From assembly GCF_017591425.1 (NCBI RefSeq), contig NW_024467121.1, positions 16,194,707 to 16,258,706 of the forward strand: DNA of 64,000 nucleotides, given 5' to 3'. Of the stretch, positions 22,438 through 34,199 are shown piece by piece. Under the pieces are notes generated by a model. That model had not been told where the DNA came from. It did not search any database and saw only the letters and a list, made by a program, of their open reading frames with translations. The position numbers were made by a program, and so were the translations under genes. Numbering within the stretch: the first letter of the stretch is position 1; each line of letters starts with the position of its first letter. The stretch comes from Ochotona curzoniae (lineage: Eukaryota > Chordata > Mammalia > Lagomorpha > Ochotonidae).

Positions 22438-22483
22438 TTTTTTTTTTTTTTTGTTTGTTTGTTTGGTGGTTTTTTTTTTTTTC
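22438..22483. repeat. T-rich low-complexity tract
   Basis: Two T runs joined by 'gtttgtttgtttggtgg'. It could be the reversed A-tail of an otherwise lost retroelement, but nothing beside it supports that. Confidence 0.9.
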
Positions 22484-24369
22484 GCACACTTGATCATGGA
22501 ATATATCACAATATTCATTTAAACAATAAGTGCTATAAATCATAAGTAATGCTGAGCTATTTCATGCATTTCTTATGCCAAAAACACAAAATGAGTTCCC
22601 ATTCTGACATAATTTTGAGTCAAGTGTATTTATAAGCTCAAACCACAGTTCCAGCAGGATATTTTCTCACTTCAATACAAGTGCAAAGAAATTTTTCATA
22701 CTTCACAATCCATTTAACTTTAAACTGAAGACCTTTCACTTACCCTTCAATTGAACAGATTCATGTGGAATATAACAGCATGCTGAAACAGTGATATCAA
22801 GTGAGAAACCGATAGAATTCTATAAATGACTTCTTTTAAGCTGATGAATATATTCAATTAAAGTATTATGCGCATCAACCTCATCAGCACTTTTGGTCTG
22901 AAGAATAAACTGTAAGAAGTTGGACAAAAATGGAGGTGGCGGCCCATAGCCAAGGCAAATCTCCATGCTTGGATAGACCGTGCTTCAAGCATGCATTCTA
23001 GAAGTTTTATTTAGGGGACTGTTGAGAAAGTTGGAAACAATATGTCTTTCCTCCTTTTTCCAACTGATAAAGTTCAGATTCCTTTCCTAGAGCCATGCTG
23101 GGGGAACACAGGATTTCTGCTTGTTTACTCTCTGGCAACTGTAAGGGCAGGTGTTAATTAAGTAGACACGCATAAAATTGTGATCATTCCCAAACTACTC
23201 AATTAGTGCTAAATGTCAAAGATTTTCAAACATAGTAAATTATTTTTTTTTGCCCTCTCAATGGGGAGGAGATACAGGAACAGAAATAGACAATAGCATC
23301 TCAGCACAGAATATCTGGATATTCAAAGTTTTTAGCATCTTCTATTTCCTCTAAAATGTTCCCATTCCGTAACTTGCAACTTGGAGCCTTAATTTAACAA
23401 TAATTAATAGATGAGTTCAGGGTTGGTATTGATAGCATCTGGTATCATTGATGCCATATATGACAGCTTTGCAAACTCCTGCATAGCAGGAAATATTTGC
23501 CATTTGTGGTCTTATTCATAGTCCTCCAATATCTCTTGAAGGCCTTCTGCAGCTGACCACTGACTCATCCTGTCCTCCCAGAAAGCCTTACTGGACCCAC
23601 AAGAGCTCTGTTCTTTCCACTTGCTCATGACCTTGATACATTGCTGATGATTTGAGTGGCTGCTTGTCATCATTCACCCAGGCTTCCATCTGGCTGCAGG
23701 AGTAACGTTGTCTTTGTCCTTCTCCGCAGTGAGAACAAACTAACCACAGAGCTATTCACATGTCATGGTGCATGTCCTAATTTTCTGATAATAGTGATTC
23801 TGTGAACTGTGGTCCTAGTAGGGACATGATGGCTGGCAATTGGGGCAAATTTAAGGAAGGAACTTATTCTTAACGTTAATAAACATGAGGAAAAGAAATA
23901 AACAAGTGATTAAAGCGCTCTCAGGGTTGGCAATAACATGCCAGGGACACTCGGGATGCTTGCCCAGAATTGTGGGCTTGGTTTGAAAAATAAACTATTT
24001 TCAGATTACTGAAAAGAAATTTAGAAATTGTACTGAAGGTTCTGAAACAAAACCATCTTATCTTTCTCAGCACATCTGCTCCAAAGAAAAAGTCTGTCTT
24101 AAAGGTTCTGAAGCAATTTTTTTTTTTTTCTGAGCCCAACTACTGGTTGGGCTTGAATATATTCAATCAAGTCCATTTAAACCATCATTGCATATTGTCC
24201 TATAGAAGTGTAGGCAAAATACTGTTATTTAACTATTACAGCTATATGTTGAATGAAGCCGCATGTATGCAGGGTGGGAATGTTAAAGGTCACAAACAGA
24301 AAACAGAAAACTGATTACTGGGGCTAAGGCTGAGGCTGTGGTATTTCATGAGACTGGATATGCATCACA
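22484..24369. other. Unassigned, largely repeat-free DNA
   Basis: No transposable element recognised over nearly 1.9 kb. No convincing exon: the 72-codon minus frame at 23921-24139 begins in a poly-T region and lacks homology. Confidence 0.4.
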
Positions 24370-24717
24370 TTTTTTTTAAGATTTATTTATTTTTATTGAA
24401 AAGGCAGAAATACAGAGAGGAGGAGAGACATAGAAGATCTTCTGTCTGATGGTTCACTCCCCCCAAGTGGCTGCAATGCCTGGAGCTGAGCCAATCTGAA
24501 GCTAGGAGCCAGGAACTTCCTCCAGGTCTCCCACATGTGTGCAGGTGTGCACATGTGTGCAGGTTCCAAAGCTTTGGGCCATGCTTGATTGCTTTTCTAG
24601 GCCACAAGCAGGGAGCTGGATAGGAAGTGGGTCTGACAGGATTAGAACCGGCGCCCATATGGGATCCTGGCATGTTAAAGGCAAGGACTTTAACCGCTAC
24701 GCTATTGTACTGGGCCC
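24370..24717 (-). mobile_element. Lagomorph C-type SINE, minus, with internal duplication
   Basis: Full length from 'aagatttatttatttttatt' to 'gctattgtactgggccc'. The usual single 'gggtgcaggg' site is expanded to 'gtgtgcaggtgtgcacatg' followed by 'tgtgcagg' (about 24536-24563), a local duplication of about 20 bases. Flanking 'tgcatcaca' and 'tgcatctta' may be the duplicated target. Confidence 0.93.
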
Positions 24718-27344
24718 TGCATCTTATGTTTTAAGAGCATGAGGTCTGCACGCTGATTAGACAGCAGGGAGACATTGGCTCTCCACACCCATCAGATGAA
24801 ACTCTTACTCTTGGCTATTAATAATATGCCTTTGTACAGACCTTTCATCGTTTGCTTTTGGAATTATTCATTCAGAAAGATTATTTCTGCCCACTGTGAG
24901 TTAATTATATGAAATGGCATCATTCCTGTCACATTTCACTAAAATTGAGTGGAAGGGCAATAATGGAGAGACACTCCAAGAACTGCTCAGAAAACGAATC
25001 CAAAGAGCGAGCTTGCCATAACTCTCAGAACCATTTGATTTAGGAACTGCCAGAGAGAAGACGGGTGGCTCTGATGTTAGGACTAGCTTTTGTAACACCT
25101 GCAGTCACTTGGCAAGTAGCAATGCGATTTCTTCCCTAAAGACCTCCAAGGATTGCAATGTTCTAATGAAAACCTCACTCTCCTTTATTCTTCCACCATA
25201 ACCAAGGCTATCCCATCCACGAGTCTGCTTCTCTCCTGAATTTAGGTTTTTTTTTCAAAGCGTTGCTACTTACTCCCAGGCCACAGTCATCATAGGGCAC
25301 TACATAATACAGCCACTTTTCTAAAATTTCAAATTTGCTGATGCTTTTTTCAAGACTGACCTTCTGTCTCTGCCGGATGCTACCTCCTCTGCATTTCTAA
25401 CCCTTCTTTATTCCAATGTGCCTCTCTGCCCACCACCCAGTGCCTGGGTAAACTTGATGACAGCTTTTGAGTAGAGGCATGGCTGGAAGGTGTCTGCACT
25501 TTTATTCTTCCTGCCACTCCAAGGGTTGCTTCTCATCATTATTTCTTGCCAGGTTCTGCTTCGCTTTTGGCAGCACTTACACATAATTTAGAATTTTTAG
25601 TTATATCTCTTTCTTAGTTGATGTTTAATTTTTTCTTTTCATTTTTTTTCTCATAACCTTGGGCAGCTGAGGGACACAATGTATGATTTAGTATTTATAA
25701 TTACTCAGAGGAACATAGAAAGGAATGGAAACAGAAAGGAAATATTTAGTATGCTTGCATCAATTATGGTTATGTAAAAACTTTTTCATATGAAATTACT
25801 ATGTGGTCCAGGGAGAGCTAGGCTTAAGTCTCTTTTCCCTCTTTGCCATCTCAGGTCAATTGTGAAAAAGGGAAATGAACATGAGAATAAAACAGAGTGA
25901 GCAGTCACTAAGGATGCCAGAATGACAGCCTTTGATTCAGACAAGCGACTCTTGGAAGAAATTTACCCCTCAGGACCACAGACGCCTTCCAGGTTTCATG
26001 GTTGAGAGTTATTTTTGCTGACTGCATCAGAAAATGGGGGAAATGCTTAATATACACATATATAAAATCCTACATTGTCAGAAAACAAGTCAAACTCAAT
26101 GAAACATCTAAACCTATGGTTACCCAAGTGAGACAATTACCGGCTTAAGGAAAGAAATCCTTTGACTCACTGCGTACTGCTGTAATTTTCTTCAAGGCGA
26201 AGAGATTCCTGGGAAATCTCGATGCCGTTTTGATAAATAAAGAATCAAAAGGCATAATTGCCATTACTGATTAGCACGCGTTTAGGGATGTACGCTGCAG
26301 ATTTAGTTCAGTTTCTTGAAGACTAGAGTGTTGTTTTTTTATGACAAGCTAAGGAATAAGACGGTCCTAAGAATTTGGGTTTTGTAGGAGCGGGATTTGA
26401 GTTTTTAAAACCCCGTGATCAAAGGATCTGACAGTTTGGAATAGAATAGATTTTTCATGAAGGCGTAACACAATTTAAAGTGAGAAATTTAGACAGTTAT
26501 TAGAGCGAAGTGAATGCTTTTATTACAGGAAAAATGAAAAAAGTCTAAATAAATAAAATATTGAGAGTCTATCAGAGAGTCTGATCGTATGGGAAATGAA
26601 TAAAAGTACAGTGACATATGAAAATTAAGTTAATAAAACTGACTAAATGGATTCATATTCCTGTTTGTAAATGACTGCATTCTTCTTTAAGATTTTAGCA
26701 TGTACCTTAAATAATTTCATGTACCTTTAATTATAATAAAATAATCATTATAAAACCAATATATATTATTATTAATAATTATGAAATAATTCTAAAATTA
26801 AATAACAATTATACCATAAATTAAATGTAGCTTTACATAATTGTTTTGTTTCTTAATGCAGGCATGTGTATAGATAAGCTCCTGTTCAGTTAAGATGCAT
26901 TTTGTAAAAACCACAGGGAGGTCTCAGTACATGTTTCCTCTGTTGCCAAATGCAGCCATCATATGTTCTTTGAAATCAGTGAGATATGTTGCTGATTTGC
27001 ATTGAATTTTTATACCACGAGAAGGAATTCTGTGAGTTCCTTCGCTTAATATCAAACAGAAAACAAACAAAAAATGTATTGCTCCAGTTTTGCATCTCAG
27101 GAACAAAGTAACACTAAGCGGTTCTCTCCTAAAACAAACACAAAATAAGATGCTGTATCTTGAAAAGCAAATGCTTTGGAAGTGTCATTTAAAGCTGAGC
27201 TAAAAGGAAAGAATAATACACATCAAATTCAAAATATCACCTATTCAAATGAAATAACTAGGATCTGGAAAAACATCTCTCCATCAAGGGCATAGCGGAA
27301 ATATAAAAGAGGGTTGATGTTTTATGGTCTTTATTACATTTAAA
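24718..27344. other. Unassigned, largely repeat-free DNA
   Basis: The longest stretch without a recognised repeat (2.6 kb). The base composition of 24.8-25.6 kb is more balanced than its surroundings. 26150-26300 contains 'ggcataattgccattactga' and 'ttagcacgcgtttaggg', with CpGs unusual for AT-rich mammalian DNA, and is a candidate conserved element. 26640-26830 is very AT-rich. Short frames at 24901-25098 and 26924-27106 (minus) have no support. Confidence 0.45.
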
Positions 27345-27644
27345 ATAATAATTTATTTGAGGGAGAGAGAGAGTTCTTCCATTTGCTGGTTTACCCTTGA
27401 AATGGCTAAACCACCCAGGGGTGGGTTGGGGTAATGCCAGGCGGCCAGAGCCCTGCTCAGTTTTTCTATAGGGTTGTCTGGGGCCAGAGAACTGGGAACA
27501 TATTTTACTGTTTTTTTTTTTTTCTTTGTGTATTAGCAGGGAGCTGAATTGAAAAAGAAGAAGCTGGGACTCAAACCAGTGTTCTGACATGGGATGCCTG
27601 TGTTATAGGTGGCAACTTAGCTCATTAAACTACAACACTGGCCT
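27345..27644 (-). mobile_element. Old lagomorph C-type SINE, minus
   Basis: 'ataatttatttgagggagag', 'gttcttccatttgctggttt', 'agcagggagctgaattgaaa' and 'aactacaacactggcctc'. Strongly diverged; a T13-like run interrupts the middle. Confidence 0.75.
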
Positions 27645-28157
27645 CGTATTCGGATATTTTGGAATACTTAAAGTCGTGAGCTGTATCACCACTATGTTAG
27701 ATTGTCACAAAAGGATTCAAATTCATCCTCTACCTGAGCAACCCAGAGAAGCAGGAAAAGGGAAAAGAAAACCTTCCGTTTTTAGGCACTGCTTGACTGG
27801 AAGTAATGTTGTGGACTTCAGTGCCAACAAATTGTCTGTTAAACTCTCTGTCCCATTTGGGCCACTTTCCCTTCTGGAGTCAGTTCGTTGGACCTGGGAT
27901 CCTCTTGCTGGCATTACCTCTGACTTTCTCTTTTACACCTGGTTCTCTGCCCAGACCGTATTGTTCATCTTTTATAGGCACACTTTCCGTATTCTTCCTG
28001 GATATACTCACAGTGTTCTTACTTCCTTGGCTTTTTATTTTTATCTCATTGTTCTGGCCATTAACACCTAATATATACATCTCCATCTATCTATATAAAA
28101 CTTCATTTTGTCTTTCAGGTTGCTTGAATAATTCTGAGAAGTAAAGGCCTTCTCATA
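27645..28157. other. Unassigned DNA with a 160-codon open frame
   Basis: A plus frame at 27589-28071 (160 codons) starts inside the SINE and runs on through unassigned DNA. It is rich in aromatic and Leu residues towards the end but has no recognisable domain, signal or splice context. Overlapping frames on both strands argue for chance. Confidence 0.45.
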
Positions 28158-28288
28158 TGAGGGTACTTAAAAAAAAGCTAACAAGAAAATACATAATTTA
28201 AAATAGTTTTATTTTGATGTAAAACGGTAGAAATCCATAATAGTTTTCCATATTTTTATTTTCTTCAACTTTTTAAAATTCCTCCTCA
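28158..28288. mobile_element. Candidate 131-bp MITE (mariner-like), TA-flanked
   Basis: The ends 'tgagggtacttaaaaaaaag' and 'actttttaaaattcctcctca' are imperfect inverted repeats of about 20 bases. A TA dinucleotide lies directly outside each end (28156-28157 and 28289-28290), as for Tc1/mariner insertions. The 5' word 'gagggtacttaaaaaa' resembles a mammalian element with 'gagggtacttcaaaaag' ends that I remember but cannot name with certainty. Confidence 0.5.
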
Positions 28289-28484
28289 TAGGCTTAGATT
28301 TTAAATAATGTTCGCATTCTAATCACCTTATCTTTTAATTCCATTTTTAGTGAAATTTTGAAAGTATCTTCAAATTTCAGAACTCTTACTATGCATCATT
28401 TGTATTTATCAGGACATGAAATATAAATTCCCTTTTTATTGGATTTAATTGATACATTTTATTTCTCTGCTCAGTGGTGAAATA

Positions 28485-28600
28485 TTTGATGGCAGGAGTC
28501 TAAGCATAATCATCTTTATTCAATCGTTGCACAGAGAAGAGATCAACGATAGGAAACACTCAATGAATGATTGCTTAATTGTCAAAGATAACCAAGAAGA
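28485..28600 (+). mobile_element. Possible L2 3'-end fragment
   Basis: 'gatggcaggagtctaagcat' followed by 'aggaaacactcaatgaatga' resembles the 3' end of L2 elements, which finish with a 'gctcaataaatg' motif. Very diverged. Confidence 0.4.
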
Positions 28601-28817
28601 GAACCAGTGCAAACGTTGAATTTGTAAATTCTGAAGTCAGAATTACTTTCTCATAACATACTTTCTAATTTTTTTTTGGTTTACTGATAAAAAGACAAAC
28701 AAAAACACAGCATATTACATAGTCCAATGCATTTTGTTCCTTTGTTGTCATGAAAATAAACAAGCACAAAATCACTTCATACATTCAGAATTTTAAGACC
28801 ATAGAATCTATCTCTCT

Positions 28818-29133
28818 TTTTTAAAAATGTATTTATCTTTATTGGGATGTCAGATATAGAAAGAGAAGGAGAGACATAGAAGAAGATCTTCTGTCTGATG
28901 ATTCACTCCCCACCTGGCTGCAATGGCGGGAGCTGAGCCAATCTGAAGCCAGGAGCCAGGAGCCCATGTGGATACAGTGTCTCTAGGATTGGGACTGTCC
29001 TCAACTGCTTTCTCAGGCCGCAAGCAGGGAATTGGATGGGAAGTGGGGCGACCAGGATTTGAATCAGTGCCCATATGAGATCCTGGTGCATTCAAGGTGA
29101 AGACTTTAGCCACTAGGCTACTGCTCCAGGCCC
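28818..29133 (-). mobile_element. Lagomorph C-type SINE, minus
   Basis: 'tatttatctttattgggatg', 'agatcttctgtctgatgatt', 'aggccgcaagcagggaattg', 'ctactgctccaggccc'. About 25 bases are missing around the 'ggagccaggagcccatg' site. Frames on the minus strand here are SINE artefacts. Confidence 0.92.
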
Positions 29134-29254
29134 TATAACCTCTATTTGTAATGATTTTTGAGTAAATCATCCAAAGGATAGCATTTCCTAGCTTAAAATA
29201 TCAAATGATATTATTTGAGTATGAAAATGATAGTAACTGCATTTTGTTCATTTG

Positions 29255-29545
29255 AATTAACTTGTTTAATATGTTTAGGGAGAGAGTGGGTAAGAGACAG
29301 AATCTTTCATTTGTGCGTTCACTTCCCCACCTGCCCATGGCATGCAAGCACAGGCATTGCTAAGGTCAGAAGCATGATACTCCCAATGTATCTTCGCTAT
29401 GTGCAGCAGAAACCCAAGTGCAGTGTCATCGTCTGCTGCCCCGTGGCTCATTCACGAGAATGCTTGTTTAAAAGCAGAAGAGAAACTTCCTCCCTGGCAC
29501 GCAGATGTAGCATGCAGGTGTCATACGCAGTGGTTTAAACTGCTG
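29255..29545 (-). mobile_element. Old lagomorph C-type SINE, minus
   Basis: 'tttagggagagagtgggtaa', 'aatctttcatttgtgcgttc', 'aagcagaagagaaact' and 'agtggtttaaactgctgtga'. Highly diverged. A plus frame at 29215-29538 (107 codons) is antisense to it and not a gene. Confidence 0.65.
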
Positions 29546-29965
29546 TGACCGAATATTATCACCTCCCCCAGTACTTTGCATTATAAGGGCATTTACTATT
29601 TTTTTGGCATATCTTTTTCTTAGCTTTGTTAACATGCATTTAGGACAGAAAATTCTAGAAATAAGATGAATTGAAACAGGAATAAAAGGAACATAGGGGA
29701 AAAGGTGAATAGATATCAGCAATAAAATATATAAATTTGAAATAGCTTGAGGGAAACCCAAGCACAAAAAATAAAAAATAATTGGATCTAAGAGCCATAG
29801 TAGGATACTCACAGTGGTATATCACAGTAAAATGGAATTCTTCATTGCTAGCAGGTAATGATAATGATAAACACTGAATCAAGTTATTAACAATAAATTC
29901 ATATGGATTGGATGCAAGACTAAAAGAAAAATCCTTTTGAACTTTACATTCTCTTTTCTTAGTAT
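29546..29965. other. Unassigned AT-rich DNA
   Basis: No repeat recognised. Overlapping minus frames at 29468-29812 and 29655-29882 are hydrophobic and AT-driven, without a recognisable product. Confidence 0.4.
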
Positions 29966-29969
29966 GTAT

Positions 29970-31500
29970 TGGTCTAAAGCGGCATCAAGGAACTTGTGAA
30001 CATGGAGAAGCAGCAGAGACAGTGGAACAGCAGCAGACACCCGCGTGGTGATTGGAGCTCCATTGGAGATCAACAAGAATGCAGGAGGCAAACAAAAGCT
30101 CAGAATTGAGGGTAAGGCTCATGTTTTTATTTGATTACATGCCGAAAACTAATGGAGCCCTATGAGATGGGTGCAGGAGCAGGGTAGAAGTCACAGCCCA
30201 GTCCCCCAACAAGGGCACATTAAGTATCATTACTGAGACAAAGCCCCGGAGGTTGACAGAGTTGCACATGTGCTAAGCCTAGGCAGAACCCACTTCTAGA
30301 TCTATGCGTTCCACTGGTCATAGCAAGGAAATAATACCAGCTTGGTATCTCATGGATTCATCCAAAATAGGTGCTAGCTGCCCCCACACTTAGCTGTGAA
30401 TAGGTTCCAGCAAGAAAACAGAGAGAAAAAAAGCTCCATGTGCCACTAGCAGGCACAGGCACTACTGAGAACCCTGGATCCAGTTTAAAGACACACTTCG
30501 TCTCTTCCTAATCCTAAGTACTGCTGGAAACATGAATATGACAAAGGATGAACAGACGATGGTGAAGCCATGACACGTGACCACAGGGGCAGAGAGAGAC
30601 CACTTGGGTACCTCGGAATGTTTCAGTCTTGGAAATATGCATTCCTCCATGATGTATTGAGGAACTGCTGGCTAAAGAATTTTAAAAGATTATAAAGGCC
30701 ATTAAAAAGAACCAGAAAAGTCAAAGTAAAATATTAGAGATGAAAACTACAATACAGCAAATCAAAGATACAATAGAGCGTCTCAATAATAGAATGAGAG
30801 AGGCAGAAAAAGAATTTAAGAACTAGGAGACACTCAAGTGAAAAATAACAATTAAAAATATGAAAGAAGAACTGAATAAAGCTAAGAAAACCATCCAAGA
30901 ATTATACTGTACTATCAAAAGGCTAAACATAATGGTCACTGAGGATTGTGAAGGCATAGATAGAGAAGCTGGAATGAAAGATGTTTTCAATGAAGTAATA
31001 AATGGGAATTTCCCTAGCATGTAGAAAGAACGGGAAAAATAAATAGAGGAAGGGCAGAAAACCCTGAATAGACTCAATCAGAAGCAATTCTGGCCAAGAT
31101 ATATCATAATCAACCTCTTTTCTACTGCACATAAAATAAAAAGCTATGTAAATATGCACAAGAGAAATTTCAAGTAACTTACAGAGGAACACAAATCAGA
31201 CTCACAGCTGACTTCCCAGAGGCAATGCTCCAAGCCAGAAGATAACGAATTGATATATTACACAGCTTAAAAGAAAAAAAAAAAAAATACCAGTCCAGAA
31301 TAATGACTAGCAAAACTTTCATTATTCAAAAATGTAATAAAAAACCTTCCACAGCAAACAAAAACTGAAACAATTTACCTCTATTAAACAAGACCTACAA
31401 ACATTGCATAAAGATGTATTATAGAGAGAAAAAAGGAAACATTGAATTCAAAGGCAAATGTAGATAATATCTCAATAAAACCACAAAAGAACTCTAAATC
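29970..31500 (+). mobile_element. HAL1-like (half-L1) element: 5' UTR and ORF1, plus
   Basis: 29970-30670 is a moderately GC-richer leader like a LINE 5' UTR. From about 30700 the text matches a degraded L1 ORF1. A coiled-coil start ('MKTTIQQIKDTIERLNNRM' from 30739) ends in a stop, then come 'atggtcactgaggattgtga', 'gatgttttcaatgaagtaat', 'gccaagatatatcataatca', 'cagctgacttcccagaggca' and 'aaagatgtattatagagaga', which are ORF1 RNA-binding and C-terminal landmarks. The frame is broken by several stops. No ORF2 follows: after the two SINE halves a 3'-UTR-like block ends the element at about 32255. Confidence 0.6.
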
Positions 31501-31506
31501 AAATAA

Positions 31507-31697
31507 TGAGCATCTTCTGGCTCTTCCATGTGGGTGCAGGGCCCCAACGCTTTGGGCTGTCCTGGATTGCTTTCCCAGGCCACAGGAAGGGAGCTGGGTG
31601 GGAAGCAGGGCTGACAGGACAGGAAGCGGAGCCCACGCGGCATCCGTGTGTATGCAAGGCGAGGGCTTAGACACTAAGCTTTAGAACCTGGCCCGGT
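31507..31697 (-). mobile_element. SINE half, minus (tail missing)
   Basis: Begins inside the body at 'gcatcttctggctcttccat' and runs to the reversed head 'tttagaacctggcccgg'. The reversed tail ('gatttattt' to 'actccccaag') is absent. Head-to-head with the next SINE half. Confidence 0.88.
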
Positions 31698-31703
31698 ATT
31701 TCC

Positions 31704-31740
31704 TTTTACTTATTTATTTATTTATTTATGTATTAAAATT
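31704..31740. repeat. (TTTA)n-like tract
   Basis: 'cttatttatttatttattta' followed by 'tgtattaaaatt' separates two SINE heads. Confidence 0.85.
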
Positions 31741-31751
31741 GTTCTTCTTCT

Positions 31752-31868
31752 AGTCCTGGCATGGTGGCCTAGTGGCTAAAGCCCTTGCCATGAACGCATC
31801 AGGATCCCATATGGGCACCGGTTCTAGTCCCGGCAGCCCCGCTTCCCATCCAGCTCCCTGCCTGTGGC
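31752..31868 (+). mobile_element. SINE half, plus (5' half only)
   Basis: 'tggcatggtggcctagtggc', 'gatcccatatgggcaccggt' and 'cagctccctgcctgtggcc', then an abrupt switch to 'aatacacaaagtataaaata'. Only the tRNA-like head and first body part are present. Confidence 0.9.
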
Positions 31869-32255
31869 CAATACACAAAGTATAAAATATCTCTCTATAT
31901 ATCTACCCATATAAATGAGCTATACAATGGAGACTATCATATCAGGAAGTAAAGATACAATGCAGTATGCATTTCTACTCACAAATAAAAATAGGACCCG
32001 CCAATGAAATATATAAAAATACTTTTAAATTATAATTCTAGGCTTTTTACTTTTGCCTATACTCGATATGTCATGATACATTTAAACATCAAAGGGTTAA
32101 ACTTGTAACTTGTACTAAGGAACTGTACTTTTGTGATCACATGGAGAAAACTGGCAGGAAGGGAAACAAGGAAAGTAGAAGGGGAAGGGATGAACCATGA
32201 TACCTACAAAACTGTATGATAGAGAACAATAAATAATAATTTTGAAAAAACTAAA
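31869..32255 (+). mobile_element. LINE 3'-UTR-like block with A-rich end (HAL1-like element, 3' part)
   Basis: Ends with 'gaaggggaagggatgaacca', 'tacctacaaaactgtatgat' and 'gaacaataaataataatttt', a LINE 3' end with an AATAAA-like signal and A-rich finish. Read as the 3' part of the element starting at 29970. Confidence 0.55.
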
Positions 32256-34188
32256 GTATACCCATCATCTATGATAATCATCTTTTGATTTTTCATTAAA
32301 GTAGGGCAATAGTATGTGATCCATAATAAGGTTTTCTTTGATAGAAGATTTTCTGCTACATTTTTAGAAGAGAATGAAGCGCCAATAAATTCCACAGGAA
32401 GTAGTTACAATCATCCAAATGCATTAACTAGGCATTCTCAGGAGTCAAGACATGTCAAAATAAGTCCTCAAACAAGATACAAGAATAAAGCAATTTTAAG
32501 TTTCTTTATGCCTATAATGTAATTACAGTCCTTATTTGAATGACATGTTGTCATAAATTATTCTTTGTATTTGTCTAGAACACACCCAAAGCTATGTATT
32601 AATCTCATCTTAGCCAAGGGCAACTACAAATGTTAAGTGTTGCAATATAACGATAGTTTAATACAAAAATCAATGTGGCCTTTTCATAGAAAATATCATA
32701 CCTATTAGCCATGTGTTTCTGAGAAATATATATTATCCTGCAGTTTCTTCATTATTTATTAAATCTTCTATTTTAGCCAGAAGCAAAAGTGAATAAGAAT
32801 TTCGAGAACTAAGACTGCAGTTTTCCCCAGGGGTAATCAAAATACTGAGAGGCAACTGAACTTTAACAAAAATGAAAAATAATTCTATTGTTTGAGATGG
32901 AACTCTATGTTTTTGAAAACCTGAGGGCAAGGACACTTAGTAGGGAGCAAAGGCCAAACATAGAGGGAAAGAACAGGGAAACAATGGTGACCGAGGGAAA
33001 TGGAGAAAGTAAAAGGGAAAGGAAAATCAGAGGCAGACTCAGAAATATACTCACATAATATTAAACCTGGCCTATTCTTTTTCCCATTTGTCATTTTTTT
33101 TCTTATTATTTCATGATGCTATCATCTCCTTCCAAGCCATTGGAGTTACTATCTCACTTTATTAACCCTCTAAGAATATCAGCATGCCATATCCATTTCC
33201 CTAGAAGGAATTGAAGTTATTATGCATTCTCACACCAATAACTCAAGGGAGGAAAAACATCCCAGGAAGGAAGAAATAATCAACCACCACAGAGATTAGA
33301 CAAAACAATTTAGCAAACTGAAGATCGATAATGTCTTATACATCCAATAAAGTAAATATTGTAGAAAGGAAACAAAGAAATCCACCAGGTAGTCTGTTGC
33401 AGCATCGGTAAGTAAAGAACAAATTGCAAGTAGTATGATATGGCTTCCATGATTAGATCGGAAGGAAAATAAATTAAGAATTCTTTCTTTGATTTGTGGA
33501 AATAAAACCAGATCACCAAGAGAGAAAATCTCATTATCAGAGCAAGCTAGGACAAAGGAGTTAGCCACCATCTTTTCCCGTGTCTATGACTCAAAGTCAT
33601 GCAGTAGATGAGAAAATATTATAGCAAAAATAAATACAAAAAATAAATAAACGGATAAACAAATAAATAGAAGACTTCAGATGTTCTCTAACTTGGGGTT
33701 CTTGTACTTGGGGGCCTGAATAATTAGACGCAGACCATCACATGTGATTGGTTTGGGAGCATGTTTACCTCAGTGTACTTTGTCTCAAGTTGTAAGGAAG
33801 GGAAAAAAACCAGCAAAAACAGTGCAGAAATTGACTCTATGTTGACTGTTGAGAGTTGATTTTAGCAGAAACTTAGATTTAGCTTTGTTGGACATCTAAT
33901 CCGAATCACAAATGAATCATCATATTTAGCTTGGTTATTGTCAATTTATATGTTCAGTTTCTCATGGCAAAAGTTTGATTAAATATTAGTAGAATGAAAC
34001 TAATTTCAAAAATTAAGTAAGGATTTTCTCTTTTCTTCTTGCCTTTCCTTTATCCTGCTGCTGGAAGATAAACTTGTTTCCTGATTTGTGACGAACAGAT
34101 GATATTGGACAACTGGGGGCTTTTAGCCTGGTTTTTTAGGCTTCTGGAATCTCCAGCCAGGAAAGTGAAAGCAAATACTTTTACCAAA
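32256..34188. other. Unassigned AT-rich DNA
   Basis: No repeat family recognised over 1.9 kb. Several frames of 62-91 codons on both strands (32204-32936, 32885-33094, 33296-33571) are mutually overlapping and AT-driven. Confidence 0.4.
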
Positions 34189-34199
34189 GAAAGTGACAA

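Noticed and set aside
27589..28071. 160-codon plus-strand open frame
   Set aside because: It starts inside a SINE, overlaps other frames on both strands, and shows no domain, splice signal or polyadenylation context.
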